64,000 nt of DNA from Pseudomonas sp. MM211 (GCF_020386635.1 NZ_CP081942.1:1860001-1924000), one strand, 5' to 3'. Numbered from the stretch's first letter, positions 44,453 to 54,785 are shown. A program made the numbers and translations. The notes: a model not told the origin generated them from the letters alone.

Positions 44453-46462
44453 TCAGCGCTTGAGCATGGCGCGCATGCTGGCCAGGGCGTCGTTACCGCG
44501 AGCGGCTTTGACCTCCACTGGCGCCTCTTCCATGCCTTCCCAGGTAAGGTCTTCGGGTGGCAGTTCGTTGAGGAAACGGCTCGGCGAACAGTCGATGATC
44601 TCGCCGTACTGCTTGCGTTTGGCGGCGAAGGTCAGGGCCAGGTTGCGCTTGGCGCGGGTGATGCCCACGTAGGCCAGGCGCCGTTCTTCTTCGATGGTGT
44701 CGGCTTCGATGCTGGAACGGTGGGGGAGGATTTCCTCCTCGAAACCGATGATGTATACCGAGGGAAATTCCAGCCCCTTGGAAGCGTGCATGGTCATCAT
44801 CTGCACACCGTCGGCGCCGTCTTCCTCTTCCTGCTGGCGTTCGAGCATGTCGCGCAGTACCAGCTTGCCGATGGCGTCCTCGATGGTCATGTCGCCCTCT
44901 TCGTCCTTGTCGAGGGTGTTCTTCAATGCATCGACCAGGAACCAGACGTTGCCCATGCGCGCGTCCGCGACCTTGTCGCTGGAGGCGTTCTGGCGCAGCC
45001 AGTTCTCGTAGTCGATGTCCATCACCATGCTGCGGATGGCGGCGATCGGCTCGTTGACCACGCACTGTTCGCGCACGCCGTCCATCCAGCGTTTGAAGCG
45101 CGCCAGGCGATCGGTGTAGCGGCTGTCCAGGTGCTCGCCGAGACCGATTTCGTCGCTGGCGGCGTACATGCTGATCTTGCGTTCGTTGGCGTAGTTGCCG
45201 AGCTTTTCCAGGGTCGTGGAGCCGATCTCGCGGCGCGGCACGTTGATCACCCGCAGAAAGGCGTTGTCGTCATCCGGGTTGACCAGTAGGCGGAAGTAGC
45301 TCATCAGATCCTTCACTTCCTGGCGGGCGAAGAAGCTGGTGCCGCCAGAGAGGCGATAGGGAATCTGGTGGTGCTGCAGCTTCAGCTCCATCAGCTTGGC
45401 CTGGTAGTTGCCGCGATAGAGGATGGCGAAATCACTGTAGGGGCGCTGGGTGCGCAAGTGCTCGGTGAGAATCTCCAGCGCCACGCGCTCGCACTCGGCG
45501 TCTTCGTTGCGGGTGCGGATCACGCGGATCTCGTCGCCCATGCCCATCTCGCTCCACAACTGCTTTTCGAACGCGTGGGGGTTGTTGGCGATCAGCACGT
45601 TGGCGCATTTGAGGATGCGGCTGGTGGAGCGGTAGTTCTGCTCGAGCATCACCACCTTGAGCGACGGGTAGTCTTCCTTGAGCAGGTTGAGGTTCTCCGG
45701 CCGCGCACCGCGCCAGGCGTAGATCGACTGATCGTCGTCGCCCACCACGGTGATCTGGTTGCGCATGCCCACCAGCAGCTTCACCAGCAGGTACTGGCTG
45801 GAGTTGGTGTCCTGGTATTCGTCGACGAGCAGGTAGCGGATGCGGTTCTGCCATTTTTCCAGAATGTCGGCGTGTTCCTGGAACAGTTTCACCGGCAGCA
45901 GGATCAGGTCGTTGAAGTCCACCGCGTTGTACGCCTTGAGCGTGCGCTGGTAATGCAGGTAGACGATGGCGGCCGTCTGCTCCTTGGGGCCGCGGGCATT
46001 GGCCAGGGCTTCGTCAGGCAGGATCAGGTCGTTCTTCCAGCTGTCGATGGTGTTCTTGACCTCATCGGCACCGTCGTCGCCTGCGTACTCCTTCTGCATG
46101 ATGTCCGTCAGCAGCGCCTTGATGTCGCCGTCGTCGAAGATCGAGAAGCCGGGTTTGTAGCCCAGGCGCGCGTATTCCTTGCGGATGATGTTCATGCCCA
46201 GGTTGTGAAAGGTCGACACGGTCAGGCCGCGGGCCTCGGGGCCTTTGAGCAGAGTGCCGACACGCTCTTTCATCTCGCGAGCGGCCTTGTTGGTGAAGGT
46301 CATGGCGACGATGTGCTGGGCACGGATACCGCAGTTCTGCACCAGGTGGGCGATCTTGCGGGTGATCACGCTGGTCTTGCCGGAGCCTGCGCCGGCAAGC
46401 ACCAAAAGAGGGCCGCCGACGTAGTTCACGGCTTCTTGCTGCCGGGGATTGAGTCGGGACAT
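44453..46462 (-). CDS. rep: ATP-dependent DNA helicase Rep
   Basis: A 669-aa superfamily 1A helicase that restarts stalled forks. Walker A LAGAGSGKT lies at 22-30, Walker B region LLVDEYQDTN follows, then QSIYAWRGARPENL (motif III), LEQNYRS (motif IV), TMHASKGLEFPSVYIIGFEE (motif V) and EEERRLAYVGITRAKRNL (motif VI). These assign it to UvrD/Rep; the beginning MSRLNPRQQEAVNYVGGPLL and length match Rep. It is divergent from the GGDEF-EAL gene across 287 bases. A rep gene is known at a comparable place beside xpt in P. aeruginosa. Confidence 0.96.
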   Translation of the reverse strand: MSRLNPRQQEAVNYVGGPLLVLAGAGSGKTSVITRKIAHLVQNCGIRAQHIVAMTFTNKAAREMKERVGTLLKGPEARGLTVSTFHNLGMNIIRKEYARLGYKPGFSIFDDGDIKALLTDIMQKEYAGDDGADEVKNTIDSWKNDLILPDEALANARGPKEQTAAIVYLHYQRTLKAYNAVDFNDLILLPVKLFQEHADILEKWQNRIRYLLVDEYQDTNSSQYLLVKLLVGMRNQITVVGDDDQSIYAWRGARPENLNLLKEDYPSLKVVMLEQNYRSTSRILKCANVLIANNPHAFEKQLWSEMGMGDEIRVIRTRNEDAECERVALEILTEHLRTQRPYSDFAILYRGNYQAKLMELKLQHHQIPYRLSGGTSFFARQEVKDLMSYFRLLVNPDDDNAFLRVINVPRREIGSTTLEKLGNYANERKISMYAASDEIGLGEHLDSRYTDRLARFKRWMDGVREQCVVNEPIAAIRSMVMDIDYENWLRQNASSDKVADARMGNVWFLVDALKNTLDKDEEGDMTIEDAIGKLVLRDMLERQQEEEDGADGVQMMTMHASKGLEFPSVYIIGFEEEILPHRSSIEADTIEEERRLAYVGITRAKRNLALTFAAKRKQYGEIIDCSPSRFLNELPPEDLTWEGMEEAPVEVKAARGNDALASMRAMLKR

Positions 46463-46749
46463 CGTGGTTACCGCTAAGGGAAATGGCCGCGCATTTTAGC
46501 TGAAAGTCTTATGTCATTCGTTGCTTTGATGACGGAAGTTAGCCCCCGCCGACGGCCGCGCTTTTACGGTGCTCAATCCCTTGCGGTTATGTGACCGGGT
46601 TGGCGGCGAGTTTCGCCGCTGGGCTTGTCGGCTCTGCGTGTTTGTCGCAGGATGTCCCGCGTTTCACATGGAAGTGCTTGATTTGACGTCGGATATGGCG
46701 CATTCAGGGGCGATTTTCGTCCGTACTTTCGTGCACCGGGGGAGTTTTC

Positions 46750-48420
46750 TTGAGCGCATTCGTTGAGCCATTGCGCCTGATCCTGCTGGCTGAGATGCCG
46801 CAGTGGAGCGAGTTGCTGCACGAGCGCCTGGAGGCCCTGGGCGCCCCAGTCTCCTTGATTTGCACCGCCAGTTGGCCTGCCGCCGCGGTGCTACTCGAGC
46901 AGAGCCATGACGTGGTATTGCTGGCCACTGAGGCTCATTTGCCTGCCCCGGGGCAATGCCTCGCACCCATTATCCTGTTGCTGGAAAGCGAGCCTGAACA
47001 CGCGCCGACCCAGGTCTGTGATTGGCTGGTGCTCGATCAACTGAGCGATGACGTCGTTCGTCGCTGCCTGCGCTACGTGCGTGAGCAGGGTCGCTTGCAG
47101 GCAACCCTGCAGCACCTGACCGAACAGGATGCGCTAACCGGAATCGCCAATCGTCAGGGTTTCCAGACGCTGTTGGCCGCGCGCCTCGGCGATCACAGCC
47201 GGCGCGGCTTGGCGCTGGTGCACTTGGATATGGACAACTTCCACCAGGCTAACGACACCCTCGGGCACCGTGCGGGTGATCATCTGATCCTGCAGGTGGT
47301 CGCGCGTCTCAAGGGGCACTTGGGGCGTGGCGATCAACTGGCACGCCTCGGTGGTGACGAGTTCGCTCTGCTGCTCGATACCTGTGACGACCCCACGCGC
47401 GCCAAACGCTGGGTGCAACAGGTGGCCGACGCCTTGGGTGAGCCTTACTGGATAGAGGGTGAAAGCCTACTGCTGGGCTGCAGCTTGGGTGTGGTTCACG
47501 CCAAACCGGCGATCAATGCCGATACTCTGATGTGGCATGCCCACGTCGCCATGCAGCAGGCCAAGAGCCGTCAGGGTTGTACCTATCACCTGTATGACGA
47601 GCGCCTGGATCGCGACATGCTCAGCCAGGCTGATCTGCAGCGCGAGTTGCGCCGGGCACTGCGCCGCGAGGAATTACAGCTGCACTATCAACCGCGGCTG
47701 TGCCTGCATACCGGCGAAATCGTTGGGCTGGAAGCGCTGGTACGTTGGAAGCATGAGCAGCATGGCCTGCTGATGCCGAGTGCGTTCGTGCCGCTGGCCG
47801 AGGAGTGTGGGCTGATCGTGCCGCTCGGCTACTGGGTGATCGACCGCGCGCTGCGCGACATGCAGTGGCTGGGCGAGCGAGGCCATCCCACGTTGCATAT
47901 GGCGGTCAACCTGTCGTTTCGCCAGTTTCAGGACAGCCAGTTGCTGCCGACCCTGGAGCGACTGATCGAGAGCTGTGGCATCGACAGCCGCTGGCTGGAA
48001 TTCGAACTCACCGAGACCGCGGTGATGCGCCGTAGTGAATATGTGCAGCAGACCATGCGGCGCCTCGGCCATCTGGGTGTGCGCTTTTCTCTCGACGACT
48101 TTGGCACGGGCTTCTCGTCGTTCGAGCACCTCAGCAATCTGCCCATCGCCCTGCTGAAGATCGACCGCAGCTTCGTCACTGGCATGGAGTTGCGCCCGCA
48201 CAGCCAGAAGCTGGTGAAAGCGATGATCAATCTGGCTCACAACCTGGATCTGCAGGTGGTTGCTGAAGGCGTGGAGAGCGCCGAACAGTTGCAACTGCTG
48301 CGTGAGTTCGGCTGCGATCAGGTGCAGGGTTATCTGGTCAGCAAGGCGATGCCGTTGGCCGAGCTGGCGCGCTTTCTGTCGGCGGGCGTGCACCAGTCGC
48401 TACGCTGCGGTCGACCCTAG
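46750..48420 (+). CDS. GGDEF-EAL cyclic-di-GMP signalling protein
   Basis: A 556-aa cytoplasmic protein. Residues 1-115 resemble a receiver, but the acidic and phospho-acceptor residues are missing (DVVLLATEAHL where the Asp would be). A GGDEF domain (about 125-285) has an intact LGGDEFALLLD, but the usual RxxD inhibitory site upstream reads GRGD. The EAL domain (about 305-545) is complete: GLEALVRW, NLSFRQF, ELTETAV, DDFGTGFSS, LKIDRSFV and VAEGVESAEQ, so phosphodiesterase activity is likely. The start is TTG 46750 after GGGGGAG; no ATG is closer. It is divergent from rep. Confidence 0.9.
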   Translation: MSAFVEPLRLILLAEMPQWSELLHERLEALGAPVSLICTASWPAAAVLLEQSHDVVLLATEAHLPAPGQCLAPIILLLESEPEHAPTQVCDWLVLDQLSDDVVRRCLRYVREQGRLQATLQHLTEQDALTGIANRQGFQTLLAARLGDHSRRGLALVHLDMDNFHQANDTLGHRAGDHLILQVVARLKGHLGRGDQLARLGGDEFALLLDTCDDPTRAKRWVQQVADALGEPYWIEGESLLLGCSLGVVHAKPAINADTLMWHAHVAMQQAKSRQGCTYHLYDERLDRDMLSQADLQRELRRALRREELQLHYQPRLCLHTGEIVGLEALVRWKHEQHGLLMPSAFVPLAEECGLIVPLGYWVIDRALRDMQWLGERGHPTLHMAVNLSFRQFQDSQLLPTLERLIESCGIDSRWLEFELTETAVMRRSEYVQQTMRRLGHLGVRFSLDDFGTGFSSFEHLSNLPIALLKIDRSFVTGMELRPHSQKLVKAMINLAHNLDLQVVAEGVESAEQLQLLREFGCDQVQGYLVSKAMPLAELARFLSAGVHQSLRCGRP

Positions 48421-48450
48421 CCGCTGCAATCCGGATTCGCAGGCAGCCGC

Positions 48451-49828
48451 TTATGACAGGTAGGCCTGCATGGCTTTCGGCCGTTGCAGGCGCGCAGTCT
48501 TCCAGCGAAAGCCCAGCACCAGGCCGCTCGCCGTCACCGCCAGGCCCGCAGCCAAGCCCCACCACACGCCGTGGGCGCCCCAGCCGGCCGGAAAGGCCAG
48601 CAGCCAGGCCAGCGGCGCGCCAATGCACCAGTAGCCGGTCAGACCGATCACCAGGGTCAGACGGCCGTCGTTAAGACCACGTATCGCGCCCATGGCGATG
48701 CTCTGCAGGCCGTCGAACAGCTCGAACCAGGCGGCGATCGCCAGCAGGCTCACCGCCAGGGTGACGATATCGGCGAACGCCGGATCGTGGCGGTCGAGGA
48801 ACAGACTGATGATCCACTCCGGCAGTAACCAGAACGCCAGGGCGAACAGCAGCATTAGCGCGGCGCCCATCCCCATGCCCAGGTGGCCGGCCAGGCGCGA
48901 CATGTGCAGGCGGTCGGCGCCGTAATGCATGCCGACCCGAAAGGTCACCGCATAAGAAAGACCATGGGGCACGATAAAGGCCAGGGCGACCGACTGCATG
49001 GCGATCTGGTGTGCCGCCAACTGCACGCTGCCCAGGGCGCCCATGCACAGGGTGGCGAAGGTAAACAGGCCTTGCTCCGCGGCATAGGTGCCGCCAATCG
49101 GCAGGCCGAGGCGCAGTAGGGCGCGGATCTCGGCGCGCTGCGGGCGACCCAGACCGCCGCGCAGCTTGTAATGCTGGTAGTTCGGCGACATCAGGATGTA
49201 CAGCCCCAGGGCCAGCGCCATGGCGCTGCTGACCAGCGCGGTGGTCAGACCGATACCGCTCAGGCCCAGGTCTACGCCCAACCAGCCTTTGATCAACGCA
49301 TAGTTGATGACAAAGTTGGCAAGGGTGCCGACGATGCTGATGGTCATCACCGGGCCGGGACGGCCGATGGCGCTGGTGAAGCCGCGCAGGGCCATAAAGC
49401 ACAGGTAAGCGGGCAGGCCCAGCGACAGCGGGCGCAGGAAATTCATGGCCTGACTGGCGGCGGCGGGATCCTGACCCAGGTGCGGCAGCAGCGGGCCAAG
49501 GCCATTGAGGCACAGCGCGCTGATGACGCCCAGCAGCAGGGCCAGCCACAGGCCGTTGCGCAGCAGGCGAGTGACGCCCTCCGGGTCGCCTGCGCCGTGG
49601 CGAATGGCGATCATGCTGCCCACGGCGGCGATCACACCCCGTGCAGAAGATCGAGAAAATGAAGTAGCAGGTCGCGCCCAGCGCGCCGCCGGCCAACTGC
49701 CCAGGGCCGAGCATGGCCATCATCAATGTGTCGGTGAAGATCATCAGCGCATGGGCCAGCTGCGCGGAGATCAGCGGGCCTGCCAGGCGTAGCAGTGCAC
49801 GCAGCTCGTGACCAAGGGGATTTTTCAT
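48451..49828 (-). pseudogene. MATE-family efflux protein gene, frameshifted
   Basis: The gene opens at the ATG at 49828 (MKNPLGHELRALLRLAGPLI) and reads normally for about 65 residues to YFIFSIFCTG. The frame then breaks, and the remaining about 394 residues continue in another frame from 49635 (VIAAVGSMIAIRHGAGDPEG). Joined, they make about 459 aa of a normal NorM-like MATE exporter with 12 spans and SGIGLTTALVSS, TYAAEQGLFTFATLCMGALG and GAIRGLNDGR. One extra base (A at 49636 on the plus strand) restores the frame if removed. Without that fix the gene is likely inactive, unless the base is a sequencing error. Confidence 0.85.
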
Positions 49829-49967
49829 GATGAGTAAAACTTCGGTAGGGTAAGCATCTCCAGACTGTCGGGAGATGAGCAATGACGGCTATTCTCCGGT
49901 TTGTAGCCAGTGCCCACAAAAGGAAAATAGCGATGCCAGGCATGATTAAAACTCATGGTTCAATGCA

Positions 49968-50888
49968 GTGACGCGGCGCCTGCCACCTCTCTATGCCCTG
50001 CGCGCCTTCGAGGCCGCCGCGCGGCATTGCTCTTTCACCCGTGCCGCTGATGAGCTGGCGATCACCCAGAGCGCGGTGAGCCGGCACATTCGCAGCCTGG
50101 AGGATTACTTCGCCTGCCGGCTGTTCGAGCGCCGCGGCCGGGCGGTGCACCTGACCGAGCCGGCGAGTCTGCTGTTGCCGGGTGTGCACGAAGGTTTCGA
50201 GTCCTTGGAGCGGGCCTGCGCGACCCTGCTCGTGGAGGACGGCACCTTGCGTCTCAAGGCGCCTTCGACCCTGACCATGCGCTGGCTGCTGGCTCGCCTG
50301 TCGCTGTTTCGCGCCCGGCATGCCGACCTTGAAGTGCAGCTCACCAGCGCCTGGATGGATCTCGATCGTGTGGACTTTTTCCATGAGCCTTTCGATTGCG
50401 CCGTGTTGCTCAGTGCCGGCACCTTCAGCAACGAATGGCATAGCGTGCGGCTATTCGAGGAATGGTTGATCCCGGTCTACGCGCCAGGCGCCTCTGGCGA
50501 AAAGCCGTGGGACGTCAGCCGCCTGCAGCAGGCCGAGCTGGTACACCCGACGCCCGACCGCCGTGACTGGCGCCGCTGGCTGCAGGCCATGGGCCTGACC
50601 GACCAGGTGTCGCTCAAGGGCGGCCAGGTGTTCGACACCCTGGAGTTGGGCATCGTCGCTGCCGCCCGTGGCTACGGCGTGTCGATCGGCGATCTGGCCA
50701 TGGTCGCCGAGGACGTGCTGCTGGGCCGCCTGGCGCTGCCCTGGCCGACCGCCGTGTCCAGCGGCGAAAGCTATTATCTGGTGTGGCCCAAAGCCCGCCG
50801 CGGTCAGGAGCGTTTCGAGCGGCTGGCCGAGTTCCTGCTCGCCGAAGTGGCGGCCATGCAATTGCCCGAGGTTGAGTTGCGCCGCTAG
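49968..50888 (+). CDS. LysR-family transcriptional regulator
   Basis: A 306-aa LysR protein. The HTH (about 1-62) reads LPPLYALRAFEAAARHCSFT and LAITQSAVSRHIRSLEDYFA, of the GcvA-like group. The ligand domain follows with FDCAVLLSAGTFSNEWH, and ELGIVAAARGYGVSIG. Start is GTG 49968. It lies 139 bases from the divergent MATE gene, so it may control it, though the MATE gene is broken. Effector unknown. Confidence 0.9.
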   Translation: MTRRLPPLYALRAFEAAARHCSFTRAADELAITQSAVSRHIRSLEDYFACRLFERRGRAVHLTEPASLLLPGVHEGFESLERACATLLVEDGTLRLKAPSTLTMRWLLARLSLFRARHADLEVQLTSAWMDLDRVDFFHEPFDCAVLLSAGTFSNEWHSVRLFEEWLIPVYAPGASGEKPWDVSRLQQAELVHPTPDRRDWRRWLQAMGLTDQVSLKGGQVFDTLELGIVAAARGYGVSIGDLAMVAEDVLLGRLALPWPTAVSSGESYYLVWPKARRGQERFERLAEFLLAEVAAMQLPEVELRR

Positions 50889-50984
50889 AAGGTCGCTGAA
50901 AACGTTCATCGACGAGACGTTTTTATTACTCCACGTAAAAAATGGGGTGATAGCGTCATGATGGCCATTGACGCACTAAAACTC

Positions 50985-51011
50985 TCAAGTATTCTCCGCG
51001 CTCGCCGACGT
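50985..51011 (+). promoter_or_regulatory. FliA (sigma28) promoter for the chemoreceptor
   Basis: TCAAGTAT at 50985-50992, an 11-base spacer, then GCCGACGT at 51004-51011, close to the TCAAGTTT-N11-GCCGATA pattern known for Pseudomonas motility promoters. It lies about 60 bases before the chemoreceptor start. Confidence 0.75.
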
Positions 51012-51072
51012 ACAGGCTGATCACAATTTATTCAATTACTCCATACAGGGACGATGGAGCTCGGAGATATTC

Positions 51073-53049
51073 ATGAACCAACCTCGTTCCCGTATCGCCT
51101 GGCAACTGGCGACGGCCCTTGCCGCCATGCTGGTGCTACTGATCAGCGTCAGCACGCTGTTCGCCCTGCGCTCGCTGAGTAGCGCCAACCTCGTTACCCG
51201 TGAAGAACACCTGGGCAGCGAAGCGCGTCTGCTGGCTGACCAACTGAGCACCTTTCACGACAGCCTGCGCGAGAGCACACAGCGGCTGGCTGGGTTGTTC
51301 GAGCGGCGCTTCAGCAGCGGGTTGAACGTCAGCTCGGACGAGCGGGTTGCGGTCGGTTCACTGCAGGCTCCAGCGTTGTACCTGGGCAGCACCTTGTTGA
51401 ATAACAACTTTACGGAAGTCGACGAGTTCCGCCAGCTCACCGCGGGTGTGGCGACCATCTTCGTGCGCGACGGCGATGATTTCGTCCGTGTGACCACGTC
51501 GCTGACCAAGCAGGACGGCGGCCGTGCCATCGGCACCGTGCTCGATCGCAATCATCCTGCCTACGCACGGCTGCTGGCCGGCAACAACTACGTTGGCCGC
51601 GCGCTGCTGTTCGAGCGTTTCTACATGACCCAGTACACCCCGGTGCGTGACAGCGCGGGTCGGGTGATCGCCGTGCTGTTCGTCGGCTTCGATTACACCG
51701 ATGCGCAGAACGCCCAGTTCGCCAACCTGCAGCGCTTCCGCATTGGCAGCACCGGTTCCCTGGCGCTGCTCGACGATCAGAGCAAGTGGCTGGTTCCCCC
51801 TTATGCCGCACAGCGCCCCGAGCAACTGACCGCCAACATGGCCAGCGTGCTGGGTACGCCGGGCAAAGGTGGTTTCTGGAGCGATGGTGAGCAGCAGTTC
51901 TACAGCGTTGCCGTGCCGTTCGCCGGTGGCCCGTGGACGGTCGTGGCGAGCATGCCGGAAGAGGAAATCCAGGCGGTGACCTGGCGCGTCGGTAGCCAGT
52001 TGGCGATCGGCAGCCTGGTGACCCTGGTGCTTGCCGTGCTCGCGGTGATCTGGCTGTTGCGTCGCAAGCTGCGCCCGCTTGGCGACCTGGTGCGTCAGGC
52101 TCAGGCGCTAGGCGCCGGCGACCTGAGCGTACGCCTGGATGTCACCAGCAACGACGAGATCGGCGAGCTGTCGCGCAACTTCAACCAGATGGGCGCTGCG
52201 CTGTCGACCATGGTCGCGCGCGTCCGCGCCGCCGCTGGCAACGTCAATCAGCGCGCCGAAGCGCTGTCCGGTCTGTCGCGCGGTGCCTATGAAGGCATCG
52301 AACAGCAGTCCGGTGAGATCAGCAGCATGGCCGGTGCAGTGGAAGAGTTCAGCGCCACCTCGCTGAACATCGCCGACAACATGCGCAGCACCGAACGCAT
52401 GGCCAGCGAGAACGCCAGCCAGACCCGCATCGGCCGTACCTCCATGGAAGAGGCCTCCAATGCGCTGGAGCAGATCTCCTCGTCGCTGAACAGCGCCGCC
52501 AAGGTCATCGACAGCCTCGGTCAGCGCTCCCAGGAGATCGGTGGCATCCTCAGCGTCATCACCTCGATCGCCGACCAGACCAACCTGCTGGCGCTCAACG
52601 CGGCCATCGAGGCCGCCCGTGCCGGTGAGCAGGGCCGTGGCTTCGCCGTGGTCGCCGACGAAGTGCGCAGCCTGGCTGGGCGTACCCGTGAAGCGACCAC
52701 CGAAATCTCCAGCATGATCGGCAGCATCCAGGGTGAAACCAGCAGCGCCATCAGCAGCATGGAGCAGGGCCGTCAATTGATGCAGAACGGCTTGCAACTG
52801 AACGCCAAGGTCGCCGCTGCGTTGACCCATATCGCCGAGCAGACCAGCGCCGCTGGCGATCAGTTCGCCGCCATCACCACCGCGACCAGCGAGCAGAGCA
52901 GCACCGCCACGGTGCTCAGCAGCAACCTGCAGAGCATCGCTCAGGCCAACGGCGAGCAGCGTGAAGTGATTGCCAATCTGGCCCACACCTCCAAGGAACT
53001 GGAGACCCTGGCTGCCGATCTGCACCGCGAAGTCGAGCGCTTCCGCTAA
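51073..53049 (+). CDS. Methyl-accepting chemotaxis protein with Cache sensor
   Basis: A 658-aa inner-membrane chemoreceptor. TM1 is at about 11-33. A periplasmic Cache-type sensor (about 34-310) contains [20 protein letters not shown] and [20 protein letters not shown], typical of the Cache 3/2 class. TM2 is at about 312-331. HAMP (about 333-385) and a signalling domain (about 430-640) follow, with the hairpin tip [34 protein letters not shown]. No C-terminal CheR pentapeptide is visible. A FliA promoter precedes it. It is next to speC, the same pairing I recall from P. aeruginosa. Confidence 0.93.
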   Translation: MNQPRSRIAWQLATALAAMLVLLISVSTLFALRSLSSANLVTREEHLGSEARLLADQLSTFHDSLRESTQRLAGLFERRFSSGLNVSSDERVAVGSLQAPALYLGSTLLNNNFTEVDEFRQLTAGVATIFVRDGDDFVRVTTSLTKQDGGRAIGTVLDRNHPAYARLLAGNNYVGRALLFERFYMTQYTPVRDSAGRVIAVLFVGFDYTDAQNAQFANLQRFRIGSTGSLALLDDQSKWLVPPYAAQRPEQLTANMASVLGTPGKGGFWSDGEQQFYSVAVPFAGGPWTVVASMPEEEIQAVTWRVGSQLAIGSLVTLVLAVLAVIWLLRRKLRPLGDLVRQAQALGAGDLSVRLDVTSNDEIGELSRNFNQMGAALSTMVARVRAAAGNVNQRAEALSGLSRGAYEGIEQQSGEISSMAGAVEEFSATSLNIADNMRSTERMASENASQTRIGRTSMEEASNALEQISSSLNSAAKVIDSLGQRSQEIGGILSVITSIADQTNLLALNAAIEAARAGEQGRGFAVVADEVRSLAGRTREATTEISSMIGSIQGETSSAISSMEQGRQLMQNGLQLNAKVAAALTHIAEQTSAAGDQFAAITTATSEQSSTATVLSSNLQSIAQANGEQREVIANLAHTSKELETLAADLHREVERFR

Positions 53050-53064
53050 GCGCTCGCTACGGCA

Positions 53065-53089
53065 CGCGCAACTGTCTGGCAGTTGCGCG
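53065..53089 (+). terminator. Hairpin terminator after the chemoreceptor
   Basis: CGCGCAACTG at 53065-53074 and CAGTTGCGCG at 53080-53089 make a perfect 10-bp stem with a 5-base loop, followed by TTTGCCGCC. The T-tract is short. Confidence 0.7.
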
Positions 53090-53510
53090 TTTGCCGCCTT
53101 GCTGCCCTGTTCTGGGCATCTGAAAACCCGCTGTCATCGTCGTGAAAGCACTCTGTGCCAGGCTCAATGCCGGGCACGGGGTTTTCGTGTGGGGGCCGCG
53201 GCTGTGCAGCATTTCGCTGTGTTGCGTGTGGAATCCAAAACGCTCGGGAAACGACAGTGCCCTCAGGGACAATTTTTGATTGATCTGAGCGGGGCATGGT
53301 CTTAAAGTCCGCGGCCGAACGTCCATGCTGGCAACGATCCATCCGGCTCAAGTACTGACGACGAGAGGTTGCGGCGCCTGATTCCAGGCACGGCAATTCT
53401 CGGCGACATGCCTTGGGAAGTAGGCGAACCAAAGTGGGGAAACTGATCAGACGTTCCAGGCCTGGCAACAGGCTTTCCGGTCTGTTGTTAATGGCCGCCC
53501 CCGACACCCG

Positions 53511-53533
53511 GTTGAACCTGTGCCCGGTTCAAC
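53511..53533 (+). promoter_or_regulatory. GTTGAAC inverted repeat before speC
   Basis: GTTGAAC at 53511-53517 and GTTCAAC at 53527-53533 are perfect inverted 7-bp arms around nine bases, 44 bases before the speC ATG. They share the TGAAC core with the pauR upstream repeat but in reversed order. It may be an operator or a leader hairpin. Confidence 0.4.
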
Positions 53534-53577
53534 TGCCCGAATCATAGTGTTCATGGTTTAGCCATTTGGAGCCCCGC

Positions 53578-54741
53578 ATGTCGATCAAGGTCGAAGATTA
53601 CTACCCACGCGAAACCTTCAACCGCATGAAGAACTTCGCAGACCAGCATGAAACCCCGTTCGTGGTGATCGACACCGCGATCATCAAGCAGGCCTATGAC
53701 GACCTGCGCGCCGGTTTCGAATTCGCCAAGGTGTACTACGCCGTCAAGGCCAACCCGGCGATCGAGATCATCGAGTTGCTGCGCGACAAAGGCTCGAACT
53801 TCGACATCGCCTCGATCTACGAGCTGGACAAGGTGCTGTCGGCTGGCGTCACCCCGGATCGCATGAGCTACGGCAACACCATCAAGAAAGCCCGTGACGT
53901 TCGCTACTTCTACGAGAAGGGCGTGCGCCTGTTCGCCACCGACTCGGAAGCCGACCTGCGCAACATCGCCAAGGCCGCACCGGGCTCGAAGATCTACGTA
54001 CGTATCCTCACCGAAGGCTCGACTTCTGCCGATTGGCCGCTGTCGCGCAAGTTCGGCTGCCAGACCGACATGGCCATGGACCTGCTGATCCTCGCCAAGC
54101 AACTGGGCCTGGTGCCTTATGGCATTTCCTTCCACGTGGGCTCACAGCAGCGCGACATCGACGTGTGGGATGCCGCCATCGCCAAGGTCAAGGTGATCTT
54201 CGAGCGTTTGAAGGAAGAAGACGGCATCGTGCTGCAGATGATCAACATGGGTGGCGGCTTCCCGGCCAACTACATCACCCGTACCAACAGCCTGGAAACC
54301 TACGCTGAAGAAATCATCCGCTTCCTCAAGGACGATTTCGGCGACGAGCTGCCGGAAATCATCCTCGAGCCAGGCCGCTCGCTGATCGCCAACGCCGGCA
54401 TCCTGGTCAGCGAAGTGGTGTTGGTCGCGCGCAAGTCGCGTACCGCCGTCGAGCGTTGGGTGTACACCGATGTGGGCAAGTTCAGCGGCCTGATCGAAAC
54501 CATGGACGAAGCCATCAAATTCCCGGTCTGGACCGAGAAGAAGGGCGAGATGGAAGAAGTGGTCATCGCCGGGCCGACCTGCGACAGCGCCGACATTATG
54601 TACGAGCACTACAAGTACGGCCTGCCGCTGAACCTGGCCAGTGGTGATCGCCTGTACTGGTTCTCCACCGGCGCCTACACCACCAGCTACAGCGCGGTTG
54701 AATTCAACGGCTTCCCGCCGCTGAAATCCTTCTACCTGTAA
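53578..54741 (+). CDS. speC: Ornithine decarboxylase, type III PLP fold (SpeC-type)
   Basis: A 387-aa fold-type III amino acid decarboxylase. The PLP lysine is in VYYAVKANP (K57), with the PLP phosphate site in EPGRSLIANAG and the active-site cysteine in GPTCDSADIMY. Such enzymes decarboxylate ornithine (or lysine), making putrescine. The size and sequence agree with the eukaryotic-like class, not the large E. coli SpeC. ATG 53578 follows GGAG; the frame opens 12 bases earlier. P. aeruginosa calls the equivalent gene next to this chemoreceptor speC. The lysine or ornithine preference cannot be told. Confidence 0.92.
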   Translation: MSIKVEDYYPRETFNRMKNFADQHETPFVVIDTAIIKQAYDDLRAGFEFAKVYYAVKANPAIEIIELLRDKGSNFDIASIYELDKVLSAGVTPDRMSYGNTIKKARDVRYFYEKGVRLFATDSEADLRNIAKAAPGSKIYVRILTEGSTSADWPLSRKFGCQTDMAMDLLILAKQLGLVPYGISFHVGSQQRDIDVWDAAIAKVKVIFERLKEEDGIVLQMINMGGGFPANYITRTNSLETYAEEIIRFLKDDFGDELPEIILEPGRSLIANAGILVSEVVLVARKSRTAVERWVYTDVGKFSGLIETMDEAIKFPVWTEKKGEMEEVVIAGPTCDSADIMYEHYKYGLPLNLASGDRLYWFSTGAYTTSYSAVEFNGFPPLKSFYL

Positions 54742-54760
54742 GCCTTACGCTGACACCAGA

Positions 54761-54785
54761 CGCCCGCACTTGCTGCGGGCGTTTT
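54761..54785 (+). terminator. Rho-independent terminator after speC
   Basis: CGCCCGCA at 54761-54768 pairs with TGCGGGCG at 54774-54781 around five bases, followed by TTTTGGTTT. It is 20 bases after the speC stop. Confidence 0.9.

Larger units (their letters stand above)
53050..53577. other. 528-base intergenic region between the chemoreceptor and speC
   Basis: No gene is convincing; the only open frames are on the minus strand and lack family pattern. It holds the 53065 hairpin terminator near its left end. At 53511-53533 lies GTTGAAC/GTTCAAC with a 9-base spacer. Its length suggests a long speC leader or a promoter region, perhaps with a small RNA, which I cannot confirm. Confidence 0.5.

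Noticed and set aside
45368..46477. 369-codon plus-strand frame antisense to rep
   Set aside because: It lacks any family pattern, and rep carries the full set of helicase motifs.
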